A stretch of 64,000 nucleotides of DNA, from contig CAJYTK010000005.1 in NCBI GenBank assembly GCA_913777615.1, positions 62,001-126,000 on the forward strand, given 5' to 3'. A model generated the notes under the pieces. The model saw only the letters and a program-made list of their open reading frames with translations. It was not told the origin of the DNA and ran no database searches. This DNA comes from an uncultured Agrobacterium sp. GTDB lineage: Bacteria; Pseudomonadota; Alphaproteobacteria; Rhizobiales; Rhizobiaceae. A program made the translations under genes and the position numbers. This document shows positions 8,778 to 18,163 of this stretch, in pieces; positions within the stretch are counted from its first letter, which is position 1; each line of letters starts with the position of its first letter.

Positions 8778-9506
8778 TTACGTCGCAGCCTCGAGTGTCG
8801 GCATCACTGACAAACCCTCCGCGCGCATATATTCCCGCGTTAGCACAACCGATACGTAAGTGACGCTCACGGCCTCCAACGTGCTTAGGCAGATAGCAAT
8901 TACCAAAGAGGGGAAATTAATCACTCCAGCGACGAAGATGCTCCCGGAATCACCGCGAGCGAACATCAATGCGGTGACGATAAAAGAGATTGCGGCCGGA
9001 ATCGCCATCGCGATGAAAATTCTGGCGAAGGTCTTTGCGAAAGTGCGAGATCCACGTCTAAGCGCGTCACCAAAGCGAGTTGCAGATCCGTAAAGCCCAG
9101 CAGGTAGCCACGTGCCGATCAAAGCGTAGAGAACAGAAGACACGATCAACGAAAACAGAATACCGTAAATCAACACCAAACCGGTAAAATTGCCCTGATT
9201 GCTTCCGAAGTAGACCGCCGTCGCGATGGCTGAGACGGTGGCCAATAGAATAATGAGAATATTTTTACCGAAGAAACCAAGATCTTTTGACAGTGAATAA
9301 TATTGTCGACCCTGATCTTTAAATCTTCGATTGTATAGCATGGATACCTGCGTCCATCGTGAAAGCAAAATCCAGATGAAACCCGTGGTCTGACTCGATG
9401 TGTGAGAAAAATGATCATCCAGAATAATTGCAGCAATGATGAGAGAAACTGTAACGAAGTAAAATAGGAAATTCTTGCGGATGATTGCGAAGGTTTCTGA
9501 AATCAT
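8778..9506 (-). CDS. Integral membrane protein of unknown function
   Basis: A 242-aa protein with about six hydrophobic segments: IRKNFLFYFVTVSLIIAAII, ILIILLATVSAIATAV, GLVLIYGILFSLIVSSVLYA, IFIAMAIPAAISFIVTALMF, and a C-terminal VINFPSLVIAICLSTLEA. The middle loop has a basic run (DALRRGSRTFAKTFARIF). I chose the ATG at 9506, with AAGGACG upstream. The longer frame to 9632 would add 42 residues of non-membrane, Cys-rich sequence that looks spurious. Base composition is lower in GC than its neighbours, which may mean recent gain. It sits alone, convergent with aglR. I do not recognise the family. Confidence 0.6.
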   Translation of the reverse strand: MISETFAIIRKNFLFYFVTVSLIIAAIILDDHFSHTSSQTTGFIWILLSRWTQVSMLYNRRFKDQGRQYYSLSKDLGFFGKNILIILLATVSAIATAVYFGSNQGNFTGLVLIYGILFSLIVSSVLYALIGTWLPAGLYGSATRFGDALRRGSRTFAKTFARIFIAMAIPAAISFIVTALMFARGDSGSIFVAGVINFPSLVIAICLSTLEAVSVTYVSVVLTREYMRAEGLSVMPTLEAAT

Positions 9507-9705
9507 TTCGGCGTCCTTATAGAAACGGCATGCGTGGCCGATCTTCAGGTTACGCCGCGTCGGTGACAAACACAAACGACTGATGGAGCATGGCAAGCAA
9601 AATCTGCCGCCATTCTTCGGAGCTAAAACCATTCTTGCAGAACAGCATTCAGCACAAACCTATCCGGTCTTGTGTCCGAATGTTTTTATATTTTCGGTTT
9701 TGAAC

Positions 9706-10605
9706 TCAGAACGTCGGCGCGTCTTTGCCGAGCGCTCTGTGCGCAGCAATCACCGTGTTGGCCATCAGCATGGCAATCGTCATCGGACCAACGCCGCCGG
9801 GGACAGGCGTGATGGCCGCGGCGACCGCACTTGCCTCTTCGAACGCCACATCGCCGACGAGCCTCGACTTGCCCTCGCCCTTTTCGGGTGCGGGAATGCG
9901 GTTGATGCCGACATCGATGACGGTCGCGCCGGGCTTGACCCAATCGGCCTTCACCATTTGCGCGCGACCGACGGCGGCAACAAGAATGTCGGCGGACTTG
10001 CAGACGGAGGCCAGATCCTTAGTGCGCGAATGCGCCATCGTCACCGTTGCGTTGGCGTTGAGCAGCAATTGACCCATCGGCTTGCCGAACAGGTTGGAAC
10101 GACCGATCACCACGGCGTTCAGGCCGGACAGATCATCGCCATGGATGCTGCGAACCAGAAGCATGGCACCGGCCGGGGTGCAGGAGAGCAGGCCTGTCTT
10201 CAGATCGCCGACAGCGAGCTTTCCGGCATTCAAGACGCTCAGACCATCGACATCCTTTTCCGGCAGGATCGACTGGATGATCGGATCGGAATCGAGGTGC
10301 TTTGGAAGCGGTAACTGAACGAGAATGCCGTGTATCGATGCGTCCGCATTCAGCGTTGCGACCAGGGTAGCAAGCTCCTGCTGTGTCGTTTCTTCCGGCA
10401 GCGTGTGCTGAAGAGAGTTGAAGCCGCACTGCTTTGCCATCTTGCTCTTGGAGTTCACGTAGGCGTGGCTTGCAGGGTCGTCACCGACGATAACCACAGC
10501 CAGACCGGGCTTCTTGCCGGTTTCACGCTCCAGCCGCTCCGCCGCGTCTTTCACAGCATCCGTCACCGATGCCGCTTTGGCCTTGCCGTCGATCACAACA
10601 ACCAT
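9706..10605 (-). CDS. folD: Methylenetetrahydrofolate dehydrogenase/cyclohydrolase FolD
   Basis: A 299-aa bifunctional cytoplasmic enzyme that interconverts 5,10-methylene-THF and 10-formyl-THF for purine, Met and formyl-Met synthesis. Visible: the catalytic segment [17 protein letters not shown] with Tyr and Lys, [15 protein letters not shown], the NADP site [18 protein letters not shown], and the C-terminal [19 protein letters not shown] 10605 is preferred because AGGAGG lies 8 bases upstream; the open frame extends eight codons further. Length matches the family (280-300). It is an unlinked housekeeping gene between the agl and flagellar regions. Confidence 0.95.
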   Translation of the reverse strand: MVVVIDGKAKAASVTDAVKDAAERLERETGKKPGLAVVIVGDDPASHAYVNSKSKMAKQCGFNSLQHTLPEETTQQELATLVATLNADASIHGILVQLPLPKHLDSDPIIQSILPEKDVDGLSVLNAGKLAVGDLKTGLLSCTPAGAMLLVRSIHGDDLSGLNAVVIGRSNLFGKPMGQLLLNANATVTMAHSRTKDLASVCKSADILVAAVGRAQMVKADWVKPGATVIDVGINRIPAPEKGEGKSRLVGDVAFEEASAVAAAITPVPGGVGPMTIAMLMANTVIAAHRALGKDAPTF

Positions 10606-10716
10606 ATGACTGCCTCCTGAGAACATCACGGCGGGAATCGGCTCGCCCGCGAACCCTGCCTAGAGCGAAACCCTAATGCTGCGCGACGCTATAGATTGCA
10701 AGGAGAAATCAGTGGA

Positions 10717-12486
10717 TCAGGCGCGACGCCGCATGTCGTCTTCGGCAAAGCCGTTCACTCTTTGCCTCAGCGCGGCGATTTCCCGCCGCAGGGCACGCAC
10801 CTCTTCCGTCTCGGCCCCTATATGCTCAGCCTTGCCTTCCAAGGCTGCGGCGAGCAAAGGCGGCAGCCAGGATCCATCGCCCTGCTCCACTTTTTTCTCC
10901 ATCCGAACGCGGTTGGCCATAAGAACCTGGCGTACACGCTCATCGAGCGGAATATCGTTGGCTGGCTTGTCGTGGAGGCCGTCATCGGGCTCTTCGTCCG
11001 GCTCAAGATCATAGGCCCGGTCGTCAGAGTGAAGCTCGATGTCATCTGCGACGATATCATGGAAAATATCGGGTTCGATCTGGAAGTGCTGATCGCGAGC
11101 AGTTTCGGCGTTTGCCGAGGCGTCGTCGATGATAACGGTGTTGGAAACGACCTCCTGCGTGGCGATCTCATGCTGCGCTTCTGCCTCCGAGCGACGGAAG
11201 CTCATCAGGAAAAGTGCCAGCAGCATGCCCGACAGCGCGCCGCCAGCGGCCATGACGCCGTTCATGATGCCGGAGCTCTGATCCCGGAGTACGCCGGGCG
11301 ACGCCGGTTTAGCAATTACGGAGGAGGTGGCGGGGGCAGCAAACGGACCGGCCTTCTGGCTGGCAACCAGATAATCGCGCCTGGCGCTGTCCAAAGCCTT
11401 CTCCAGCTTTGCGAGTTCAGCGGGTGCGGCACCCATGGCGCGCAAATCATCCTCAATAGCGGTTTTCTGGCGCGTCTGAGCGTTGAGGCTGGCAGAAACC
11501 TCCTTCAATTCGCCTTTGACGCTTTCCAGAGCCCGGCGCAATGCGGGCATCGCGGCAGACCGAGCGGCATCGACTGCGCCTTGCGCTGCAATGGTGCGGG
11601 GGTGCTTAGGACCGTGATCGACATTGACGTCGTCAAGCGCAAGTTTCGCCGTCGTGTAGTTGTCCCTTACCGAAGCGAGGGCATCGAAAGGAGCAAGTGG
11701 CGGCAGCGCCTTTGTCAGCACATCGTCCGTCTTCATAGACGAAACTTTCGTGACGGCCTGCGCGAGATCATGCTCCTTCTGCCCAAGAGCCGCGATCGTC
11801 GCATCGGCTTCGTGAAGCGACTGCTGCAGGTTCTGAATACGGGAAACGATGTCGTTGCCGTTGCGCATCTGAAACCCCGTCAACGCGCCTTCGGCGGTAT
11901 CGAGTGCGGCACGCGCCTTTTCAACCGCCTGCAATTCCGGGCTCGCCTGTTCGCCGCCGGTGGTCTTGGCCACCTGGCCTGCGAGGTAATCGACAATACG
12001 CCTTGCAGCCTGGGGCGTTGCAGCCATGGCGTCGATGTCAATACTGCTCTTCGAAGACGCGGTGATTTTCACCGAACTGCGCAACGCCTCTTCAATGGCG
12101 TTCACTGGAATTTGCTGCTGCACATCCCCCAGAAGAAGCTTCGCAAGCATCGCGATCCTCCCCTCTTCGGCAACACCCATCACATCGCCCGGCTTTAGCT
12201 TCAAGTCCGAAATGGCGAGTGTGAGCGAAAGCGGGGATAGAATGCTCTGCTGCACGGAGGCGGCAAGGCGGTCGGTATCGACCGTATCTGCGCCAGGAGC
12301 GGAGATCTTCACCACAGCATGAGAGACATATGCTGCGGGTGAAGCGGGAACAAGTAGCGATGGCAAGACGGCGCCTGTGGCAGCCAGGGTCAGAACGAAG
12401 CACGACGAAAGGGCGGCACGGCGCCACCTGCCTGCCTCTGGCTGCCCGGAGGCCGAACCGACACGTCTTTTCAAGTGCAAAACCAT
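10717..12486 (-). CDS. Wzz/GumC-like polysaccharide co-polymerase, no kinase domain
   Basis: A 589-aa inner-membrane protein. One membrane helix is near residues 25-50 (AALSSCFVLTLAATGAVLPS), and a second near 405-425 (GGALSGMLLALFLMSF). Between them lies a long periplasmic region with helical, coiled-coil-type heptads (LQAVEKARAALDTAEGAL; GELKEVSASLNAQTRQ). This is the architecture of polysaccharide chain-length regulators. The ~160-residue C-terminal tail is acidic and cytoplasmic with no Walker motifs, so it is not a bacterial tyrosine kinase like full-length ExoP. It is divergent from flgB, with 196 bp between. The target polysaccharide is unknown. Confidence 0.7.
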   Translation of the reverse strand: MVLHLKRRVGSASGQPEAGRWRRAALSSCFVLTLAATGAVLPSLLVPASPAAYVSHAVVKISAPGADTVDTDRLAASVQQSILSPLSLTLAISDLKLKPGDVMGVAEEGRIAMLAKLLLGDVQQQIPVNAIEEALRSSVKITASSKSSIDIDAMAATPQAARRIVDYLAGQVAKTTGGEQASPELQAVEKARAALDTAEGALTGFQMRNGNDIVSRIQNLQQSLHEADATIAALGQKEHDLAQAVTKVSSMKTDDVLTKALPPLAPFDALASVRDNYTTAKLALDDVNVDHGPKHPRTIAAQGAVDAARSAAMPALRRALESVKGELKEVSASLNAQTRQKTAIEDDLRAMGAAPAELAKLEKALDSARRDYLVASQKAGPFAAPATSSVIAKPASPGVLRDQSSGIMNGVMAAGGALSGMLLALFLMSFRRSEAEAQHEIATQEVVSNTVIIDDASANAETARDQHFQIEPDIFHDIVADDIELHSDDRAYDLEPDEEPDDGLHDKPANDIPLDERVRQVLMANRVRMEKKVEQGDGSWLPPLLAAALEGKAEHIGAETEEVRALRREIAALRQRVNGFAEDDMRRRA

Positions 12487-12682
12487 CGCAAACCCGCAGG
12501 GCTGTGGGACCGTTCATCTGACGGAACTATCAACGAAACCTAAACGGCCATGGCAAACAAATGGTTAATGATCGGCTAAAACCAGACGATGCCGCTTCCC
12601 GCCGATAGCATCGTCGTCCTCCGTAAGTCCCGCGCAAGATTGTGTCTCTAGACCAATGGCAGGTTAAACACGGAGAATTGTC

Positions 12683-13072
12683 ATGCAGCCGATTCAGCTG
12701 TTTGCGCTGGCTTCCCGGCAAGCCGAGTGGCTTTCAATCCGTCAGGAAGTCGTCGCTACCAACATTGCCAATGCCAACACGCCGCAGTATCGCGCAAAGG
12801 AAGTCGCGCCTTTCGAATCCGAACTGAAGTCGGTCGGAATGCAGATGGCCCGCACCAACCCCGCCCATATGGAGCTGGCTGTTACGGGTGCAGGCAAGAT
12901 CGGCCTGAAGGACGCGCCGCTCGCCAGTGAAATCGGCGTCCAGGAATCGGGAAATACCGTTTCGCTGTCGACGGAAATGGCCAAGACGGGCGAGATCAAG
13001 CGGCAGTTCGAGCTGAACACCCAGCTCGTGCGCTCCTTCCACACCATGATGATGACTGCGGTGGGCAAGTAA
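12683..13072 (+). CDS. flgB: Flagellar basal-body proximal rod protein FlgB
   Basis: A 129-aa rod subunit, first gene of a tightly packed + strand operon for the rod and rings. The N-terminal heptad region carries the rod/hook signature in altered form: [28 protein letters not shown]. The C-terminal helix is [20 protein letters not shown]. FlgB is exported by the flagellar type III machine and, with FliE and FlgC, connects the MS ring to the rod. flgC begins two bases after its stop. The 196 bp upstream (12487-12682) must hold the operon promoter; I could not pick out a confident -35/-10 pair. Confidence 0.95.
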   Translation: MQPIQLFALASRQAEWLSIRQEVVATNIANANTPQYRAKEVAPFESELKSVGMQMARTNPAHMELAVTGAGKIGLKDAPLASEIGVQESGNTVSLSTEMAKTGEIKRQFELNTQLVRSFHTMMMTAVGK

Positions 13073-13073
13073 G

Positions 13074-13490
13074 ATGGACTCTTTATCCTCGTCGTTGAAA
13101 ATTGCAGGAAGCGGCATGGACGTGCAGGCCACGCGCCTACGCATCGTTTCTGAAAACATTGCCAACTCGCGAACGACGGGCGACACGCCAGGTGCCGACC
13201 CCTATCGCCGCAAGACGATCACGTTCGCCAATGAACTGGATCGCACAACCGGAACCAATCTCGTTCAGGTCAAGAAGCTCGGCTTCGACAAATCCAACTT
13301 CACCGAGGAATACGACCCGGACAGCCCGGCTGCGGACAACAAGGGCATGGTGAAGCTGCCGAACGTCAACATGCTGATCGAAATGGCCGATCTTCGCGAA
13401 GCAAACCGCGGCTATGAAGCCAATCTCCAGGTCATCAAGCAGGCCCGCGATCTGATTACCTCAACCATAGACCTATTGAAGGCTACGTGA
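13074..13490 (+). CDS. flgC: Flagellar proximal rod protein FlgC
   Basis: A 138-aa rod subunit. The N-terminal [19 protein letters not shown] and the C-terminal [20 protein letters not shown], then IDLLKAT, are the classic flagellar rod signatures. It follows flgB by a single base and overlaps fliE by four bases (ATGA), so translation is probably coupled. The length is the usual one for FlgC. Confidence 0.96.
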   Translation: MDSLSSSLKIAGSGMDVQATRLRIVSENIANSRTTGDTPGADPYRRKTITFANELDRTTGTNLVQVKKLGFDKSNFTEEYDPDSPAADNKGMVKLPNVNMLIEMADLREANRGYEANLQVIKQARDLITSTIDLLKAT

Positions 13491-13837
13491 TGATCGACTC
13501 CATCAACAACGTGAAATCGCTGACCAGCAACTCCGCCATGGACAGCCTCAAGGGTGTGGCGAGCGGACTGACCTCCTTTGCTGGCGCAGCCGTGTCCACA
13601 GCCGCTACCGCGACTGTCGGCCCGACTTTCGCCAGCGTGTTGGGCGGTGTCGCACAGGACGCGATGGACTCGTTGAAGACCAGCGAAGCTATGTCTTTTG
13701 CCGGCCTACAGGGCAAGGCCAGCACGCGCGAGGTCGTCGATGCCGTGATGCAGGCTGACCAGACCCTCAAGACGGCCGTAGCACTGCGAGACAGGCTCGT
13801 TTCGGCCTATCTCGATGTCGTTAAAATGCAGATTTGA
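13487..13837 (+). CDS. fliE: Flagellar hook-basal body complex protein FliE
   Basis: A 116-aa MS ring-rod junction protein. The C-terminal half shows the FliE pattern: [20 protein letters not shown], then [20 protein letters not shown] and [12 protein letters not shown]. The N-terminus is Ser/Thr/Ala-rich and of low complexity, as in other alphaproteobacterial FliE. FliE is the first substrate exported and is needed for rod assembly. It overlaps flgC by four bases and is followed by flgG after 18 bp. Confidence 0.94.
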   Translation: MMIDSINNVKSLTSNSAMDSLKGVASGLTSFAGAAVSTAATATVGPTFASVLGGVAQDAMDSLKTSEAMSFAGLQGKASTREVVDAVMQADQTLKTAVALRDRLVSAYLDVVKMQI

Positions 13838-13855
13838 CCCGTGAGGACCTAAGAA

Positions 13856-14644
13856 ATGAGAGCTTTAGCAATCGCAGCGACGGGCATGGATGCCCAGCAG
13901 ACGAACCTTGAGGTCATCGCGAACAACATCGCGAACATCAACACCACCGGCTTCAAGCGCGGCCGTGCCGAATTTACCGACCTGCTGTACCAAACGGAAC
14001 GTGCGCAGGGCGTGATGAACCGCGCAAACCAGGCGATGGTGCCGGAAGGCGCCAATATCGGTCTCGGCGTCCAGACATCGGCTGTCCGCAAGCTTCACAT
14101 CCAGGGCCCTGTTTCCCAAACCGGTAACGACCTCGACGTCGCTATCATCGGCAAGGGCTGGTTCCGCGTGCAGGGTCCCGACAATGCCACGCTCTACACC
14201 CGTGCTGGCGCCTTCAACATGGACTCCACCGGACGTCTGGTAACGACGGACGGATATCCGGTATTGCCGGCGATCACCATTCCGACGGACGCGACCGAAA
14301 CCAAGATCAGTGCGGACGGCATCGTTTCGGTTCGTATCGGCACGGCCACACAGATGACCGAAGTCGGCCAGCTGAGCATGAGCAACTTCGCCAACGAAGC
14401 GGGCCTGCGCCCGCTTGGCGACAACCTCTTTGCGCAGACGGACGCCTCAGGCGCAGCTGTCGATGCCACCCCTCAGTCGGTCGGCTTCGGCTACGTGAAG
14501 CAGAACTACCTCGAAGGCTCCAACGTCGATTCCGTCAAGGAAATCACTGACATGATTTCCGCCCAGCGCGCTTACGAAATGAACTCAAAGGTGATCACCA
14601 CCGCCGATCAGATGGCTCAGATCGTCAGCCAGAACCTGAAGTAA
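13856..14644 (+). CDS. flgG: Flagellar distal rod protein FlgG
   Basis: A 262-aa distal rod subunit. N-terminus: [20 protein letters not shown] followed by [21 protein letters not shown]-terminus: [20 protein letters not shown]. Both are diagnostic of FlgG, and the length is exact for the family. It forms the shaft that passes through the FlgI and FlgH rings encoded downstream in the same operon. It starts 18 bp after fliE with a TGAGGACC ribosome-binding site. Confidence 0.97.
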   Translation: MRALAIAATGMDAQQTNLEVIANNIANINTTGFKRGRAEFTDLLYQTERAQGVMNRANQAMVPEGANIGLGVQTSAVRKLHIQGPVSQTGNDLDVAIIGKGWFRVQGPDNATLYTRAGAFNMDSTGRLVTTDGYPVLPAITIPTDATETKISADGIVSVRIGTATQMTEVGQLSMSNFANEAGLRPLGDNLFAQTDASGAAVDATPQSVGFGYVKQNYLEGSNVDSVKEITDMISAQRAYEMNSKVITTADQMAQIVSQNLK

Positions 14645-14661
14645 CGAGAAGGTAGGGTAAC

Positions 14662-15150
14662 ATGAAGTTCCGCCCGAAAATCATGCCTGTTCAAGGTCGC
14701 ATAGCAGTTTTCGTGATGGCATTGGCTGTGTCGATGTCCGCACCGGGGCTTGCAATGTCGCAGCAGAAATTCGCTGTCGTCCCCACAGCCACGATTTTTT
14801 CTGGCGAAGTCATTACCCACGGCCTGGTGACGGAGGTTCCCGTCACCAATCCCAACATCGCGCCGGGCTACTCGGAATCGGTCAAGGACGTCGTCGGAAA
14901 AGTGTCCAAGAGGACGCTTGTCGCGGGACGCACCATTCCTATCGGCGACCTGCGCGATCCTTATGCAGTGGAACGAGGCGCAACGGTCCGCATCACCTAC
15001 AGCAAGAACGGCATGAACCTGTCAGCATCCGGCGTTGCCATCGAAGATGCAATGGCGGGCGATGTGGTGCGTGTCCGAAACAAGGACACCGGCGTGACGA
15101 TCAACGGCACGGCAATGCGCGACGGAACCGTGGAGGTCCTCCAGCAATGA
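14662..15150 (+). CDS. flgA: P-ring assembly chaperone FlgA
   Basis: A 162-aa periplasmic protein. The signal peptide runs over about residues 10-33 (GRIAVFVMALAVSMSAPGLA). The mature part contains the SAF-like domain VVPTATIFSGEVITHGLVTE and the C-terminal VRVRNKDTGVTINGTAMRDG typical of FlgA. FlgA assists polymerisation of FlgI around the rod in the periplasm; flgI follows directly with a 4-bp overlap (ATGA at 15147). It is slightly shorter than enterobacterial FlgA, as is usual in Rhizobiaceae. Confidence 0.94.
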   Translation: MKFRPKIMPVQGRIAVFVMALAVSMSAPGLAMSQQKFAVVPTATIFSGEVITHGLVTEVPVTNPNIAPGYSESVKDVVGKVSKRTLVAGRTIPIGDLRDPYAVERGATVRITYSKNGMNLSASGVAIEDAMAGDVVRVRNKDTGVTINGTAMRDGTVEVLQQ

Positions 15151-16271
15151 GTTTTCGTCAAGGTTTTCTCGTCGCGGCAATTGCGACCATGACTTTCCTT
15201 GCGGCTGCATCCGAGGGCGTAGCCCAGACGGTGGCGCGGGTGAAGGATATCGCATCCTTGCAGGCCGGGCGTGAAAACCAGTTGATCGGCTATGGTCTTG
15301 TCGTCGGCCTTCAGGGGTCCGGCGACAGCATGCGTTCCTCGCCCTTCACCGAACAGTCCATGCGCGCCATGCTGCAAAATCTCGGCATTTCGATGCAGGG
15401 CAACCAGACCACCTCCAAGAATGTCGCAGCTGTCATGGTCACGGCCAATCTGCCGCCCTTTGCCAGCCCCGGCAGCAGGCTGGATGTCAGCGTCAGTTCT
15501 CTTGGCGATGCTTCGTCCCTGCGTGGCGGCACTCTGATCATGACCTCCATGTCCGGTGCCGACGGCCAGATCTACGCTGTCGCGCAAGGCTCAGTGATCG
15601 TGTCCGGTTTCAACGCCGAAGGGCAGGCAGCGCAGCTCACACAGGGCGTCACGACCGCAGGTCGCGTCCCAAGTGGCGCGATTATCGAACGCGAGCTGCC
15701 GTCGCAATTCAAGGATTCCGTCAATCTCGTACTGCAATTAAGGAACCCGGATTTTTCGACGTCCATCCGCGTTGCCGACACCATCAACTCCTATGCCCGT
15801 ACATCCTTCGGCGAGCCGATCGCAGAAGCGCGCGATTCACAGGTCGTCTATATCCAGAAGCCACGAACGGCGGATCTGACTCGTCTGATGGCAAGCATCG
15901 AAAACCTCGCAGTCGAGACCGATACGCCGGCCAAGGTCGTCATCAACGAGCGCACGGGAACCATCATCATCGGCGCGGACGTTCGCGTTTCGAAGGTGGC
16001 GGTGAGCTACGGTACGCTGACGGTCCAAGTGACTGAATCACCACAGGTTATTCAACCCGCCCCCTTCTCACGCGGTCAGACAGCCGTGCAGCCGCAGACG
16101 GATATCCAGGCCGACAAAAGCGGCGGCCCCGTCGCCATTCTCGAAGGTCCGAGCCTTCGGTCGCTGGTGGCCGGTTTGAACAATATGGGCGTCAAGCCGG
16201 ACGGCATCATCGCCATTCTTCAAGGCATTAAGTCCGCAGGCGCGCTTCAGGCAGAGTTGGTATTGCAATGA
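15147..16271 (+). CDS. flgI: Flagellar P-ring protein FlgI
   Basis: A 374-aa periplasmic ring protein. It has a Sec signal peptide (FLVAAIATMTFLAAASEGVA), then ARVKDIASLQAGRENQLIGY and GLVVGLQGSGDS, the conserved FlgI opening. The C-terminal SLRSLVAGLNNMGVKPDGII and ILQGIKSAGALQAELVL is also diagnostic. It forms the peptidoglycan-level bushing around the FlgG rod. It overlaps flgA and motE by four bases on each side, consistent with coupled translation. Confidence 0.97.
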   Translation: MSFRQGFLVAAIATMTFLAAASEGVAQTVARVKDIASLQAGRENQLIGYGLVVGLQGSGDSMRSSPFTEQSMRAMLQNLGISMQGNQTTSKNVAAVMVTANLPPFASPGSRLDVSVSSLGDASSLRGGTLIMTSMSGADGQIYAVAQGSVIVSGFNAEGQAAQLTQGVTTAGRVPSGAIIERELPSQFKDSVNLVLQLRNPDFSTSIRVADTINSYARTSFGEPIAEARDSQVVYIQKPRTADLTRLMASIENLAVETDTPAKVVINERTGTIIIGADVRVSKVAVSYGTLTVQVTESPQVIQPAPFSRGQTAVQPQTDIQADKSGGPVAILEGPSLRSLVAGLNNMGVKPDGIIAILQGIKSAGALQAELVLQ

Positions 16272-16798
16272 CGGTTACCGCCTCCAAAATATTCACGCCG
16301 AAGCGCGTTCTTCTCGCCCTTTTCGTTGTTGCAGGCGCGCTGCCTTCGGCACGAGCCCAGGAGCAGGTGCGTGTCACCACGGGCGAAACCAGCGGGCAGG
16401 AAATTCAGCAATACTGCACCAACATTATCGATCAGGCGCGCGACCAGCGTTATCTGATGCAAAAGCAGGATCTTGAGAAGCTCCAGCAGGATATCGATGC
16501 GCGCGTTGCCACCCTTGAGGCACGCAAGGCCGAGTATGAAGATTGGCTGAAGCGCCGCAACGATTTCCTCCAGCAGGCAGAGGCCAATCTCGTCAATGTC
16601 TACAAGACGATGAAGCCGGATGCAGCTGCACCTCAGCTGCAAGAACTGAACCCCGGTATTGCCGCTGCCATCATCATGAAACTGCCGGCACGCCAGTCCG
16701 GGCTGATCCTCAGCGAAATGGACGCGAAGAAAGCGGCGACTGTCGCTTCGATCATGGCCAGTGCGACCGATAAAAACACATCAAGAGATCCGTCATGA
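16268..16798 (+). CDS. motE: MotE, periplasmic chaperone for MotC
   Basis: A 176-aa protein with an N-terminal signal (RVLLALFVVAGALPSARA). A long charged helical region follows (RYLMQKQDLEKLQQDIDARV, EARKAEYEDWLKRRNDFLQQ), and then a compact C-terminal MgtE_N/MotE-like segment (LNPGIAAAIIMKLPARQSGL). In Sinorhizobium, MotE is the chaperone that stabilises MotC, and it occupies this same place between flgI and flgH. MotC is encoded in this window at 41377-42672. It overlaps both neighbours by four bases. Confidence 0.9.
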   Translation: MTVTASKIFTPKRVLLALFVVAGALPSARAQEQVRVTTGETSGQEIQQYCTNIIDQARDQRYLMQKQDLEKLQQDIDARVATLEARKAEYEDWLKRRNDFLQQAEANLVNVYKTMKPDAAAPQLQELNPGIAAAIIMKLPARQSGLILSEMDAKKAATVASIMASATDKNTSRDPS

Positions 16799-17520
16799 AA
16801 AAAGCGCTCATCCTCGCCCTTTCAGCCGCGAGCATCCTGACCGGATGCGAGAGCGTCACGAAGAACCAGACACTGAGAGAAATCGGCAATGCGCCGGCCA
16901 TGAGCCCGATTGGTAGCGGCCTGCAGTTCAGTCAGGCCCCGCAATTGTCGGCTTATCCGAAACAGCCGCTGCATGCGGCCAGCGGCTATTCTCTTTGGAG
17001 CGACAGCAAGGCGGCGCTCTTCAAGGACTCGCGAGCGCTCAATATCGGCGACATCCTGACCGTCAACATTCAGATCAACGACAAGGCGTCATTCGATAAC
17101 CAGACTGACCGCAGCCGGAAGAATAATAGAAAAACCGGCTGGAAGGCAGACGCGGAGATCCTCGGCTGGAAGCCACAAGCGGACTCGTCTCTAAGCTTCG
17201 ACAACGACAGCGAAGCCAACGGCAAGGGCTCGATAAACCGCGCAGAAAAGCTGACGCTTCTCGTGGCGGCGGTCGTGACAGGCATTCTGGAAAACGGCAA
17301 CCTGTTAATAAGCGGTTCGCAGGAAGTGCGCGTCAATCACGAGATCCGCATCCTCAACGTCGCAGGCATCGTCAGACCGCAGGACGTCAATTCGGAAAAC
17401 ACCGTGTCCTACGAAAAGATCGCCGAAGCACGCATCTCCTACGGCGGCCGCGGCAGGCTGATGGAAGTTCAGCAGCCGCCGGTCGGACAGCAGGTCGTCG
17501 ACCTCTTCTCGCCGATCTGA
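16795..17520 (+). CDS. flgH: Flagellar L-ring lipoprotein FlgH
   Basis: A 241-aa outer-membrane lipoprotein. The lipobox is plain: ALSAASILTGC, with Cys at about residue 18 as the lipidated N-terminus. The conserved FlgH blocks SLWSDSKAALFKDSRALNIG, DILTVNIQINDKASFDNQT, GNLLISGSQEVRVNHEIRIL and VSYEKIAEARISYGGRGRL are all present. It forms the L ring that works with FlgI. It overlaps motE by four bases; a 79-bp gap follows before fliL. Confidence 0.97.
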   Translation: MKKALILALSAASILTGCESVTKNQTLREIGNAPAMSPIGSGLQFSQAPQLSAYPKQPLHAASGYSLWSDSKAALFKDSRALNIGDILTVNIQINDKASFDNQTDRSRKNNRKTGWKADAEILGWKPQADSSLSFDNDSEANGKGSINRAEKLTLLVAAVVTGILENGNLLISGSQEVRVNHEIRILNVAGIVRPQDVNSENTVSYEKIAEARISYGGRGRLMEVQQPPVGQQVVDLFSPI

Positions 17521-17599
17521 CGATCGCGCGAAATCTCGTACTACAGGGCAGTTAGGGCGCGGCTCGGCCAGCTGCAAATCATAGACAGGCAACAGACCC

Positions 17600-18163
17600 A
17601 TGACCGACCAGTTGGCACTTGAAGGACCGGCACCCAAGAAAAGCTCGCCTATTCCGGTTATTGGCGCGGTCGCGGTTCTGTCTCTTCTCGGGCTGGGCGG
17701 CGGCTGGTTCGTCGGCAAGATGCTTTTCGTGCCGGCTCCACCTGCCTCGACGGCAACTGCGGTCCCGGCACCCGCGCCTGAGGCGCCCGCAGAGACTGCC
17801 GCAGCCGGCGGGCATGAGGCACCGAAGGCAGAGGCGCATGGAGAAGCACCCAAGGGTGAGGGACATGGCGCAGCGGCAGGTCCAAGCCTGGTAAACCTCG
17901 ATCCCATCATTACCAACCTGGGATATCCGGCGGAGAACTGGGTGAGGCTCGAACTTGCCCTGCAATTCAACGGCCCGTCCGATCCCGCACTGGTGCAGGA
18001 ACTGCACCAGGAACTCATGGCCTATGTCAGAACAGTGCCCCTCCAGCAAATTCAGGGCCCACGCGGCTTCCAATATCTTAGGGATGACCTGACAGAGATT
18101 GTTGACCTCAGATCGAAAGGGCGCGTATCCAAGGTTTTATTCAAAACCTTCGTGATAGAATGA
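17600..18163 (+). CDS. fliL: Flagellar basal body-associated protein FliL
   Basis: A 187-aa single-pass inner-membrane protein that associates with the stator. The membrane helix is at about residues 17-40 (IPVIGAVAVLSLLGLGGGWF). A low-complexity Pro/Ala/Glu/His periplasmic linker (about 48-95) follows, and then the FliL domain from LVNLDPIITNLG to VLFKTFVIE. The tail pattern VRTVPLQQIQGPRGFQYLRD followed by LTEIVDLRSKGRVSKVLF is characteristic. It overlaps fliP by four bases. A second FliL-like gene occurs nearby at 19123-19656. Confidence 0.9.
   Translation: MTDQLALEGPAPKKSSPIPVIGAVAVLSLLGLGGGWFVGKMLFVPAPPASTATAVPAPAPEAPAETAAAGGHEAPKAEAHGEAPKGEGHGAAAGPSLVNLDPIITNLGYPAENWVRLELALQFNGPSDPALVQELHQELMAYVRTVPLQQIQGPRGFQYLRDDLTEIVDLRSKGRVSKVLFKTFVIE

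Noticed and set aside
10696-12198. 500-codon + strand frame opposite the Wzz-like gene
   Set aside because: The - strand frame has coherent membrane and coiled-coil design; the + strand one has none.
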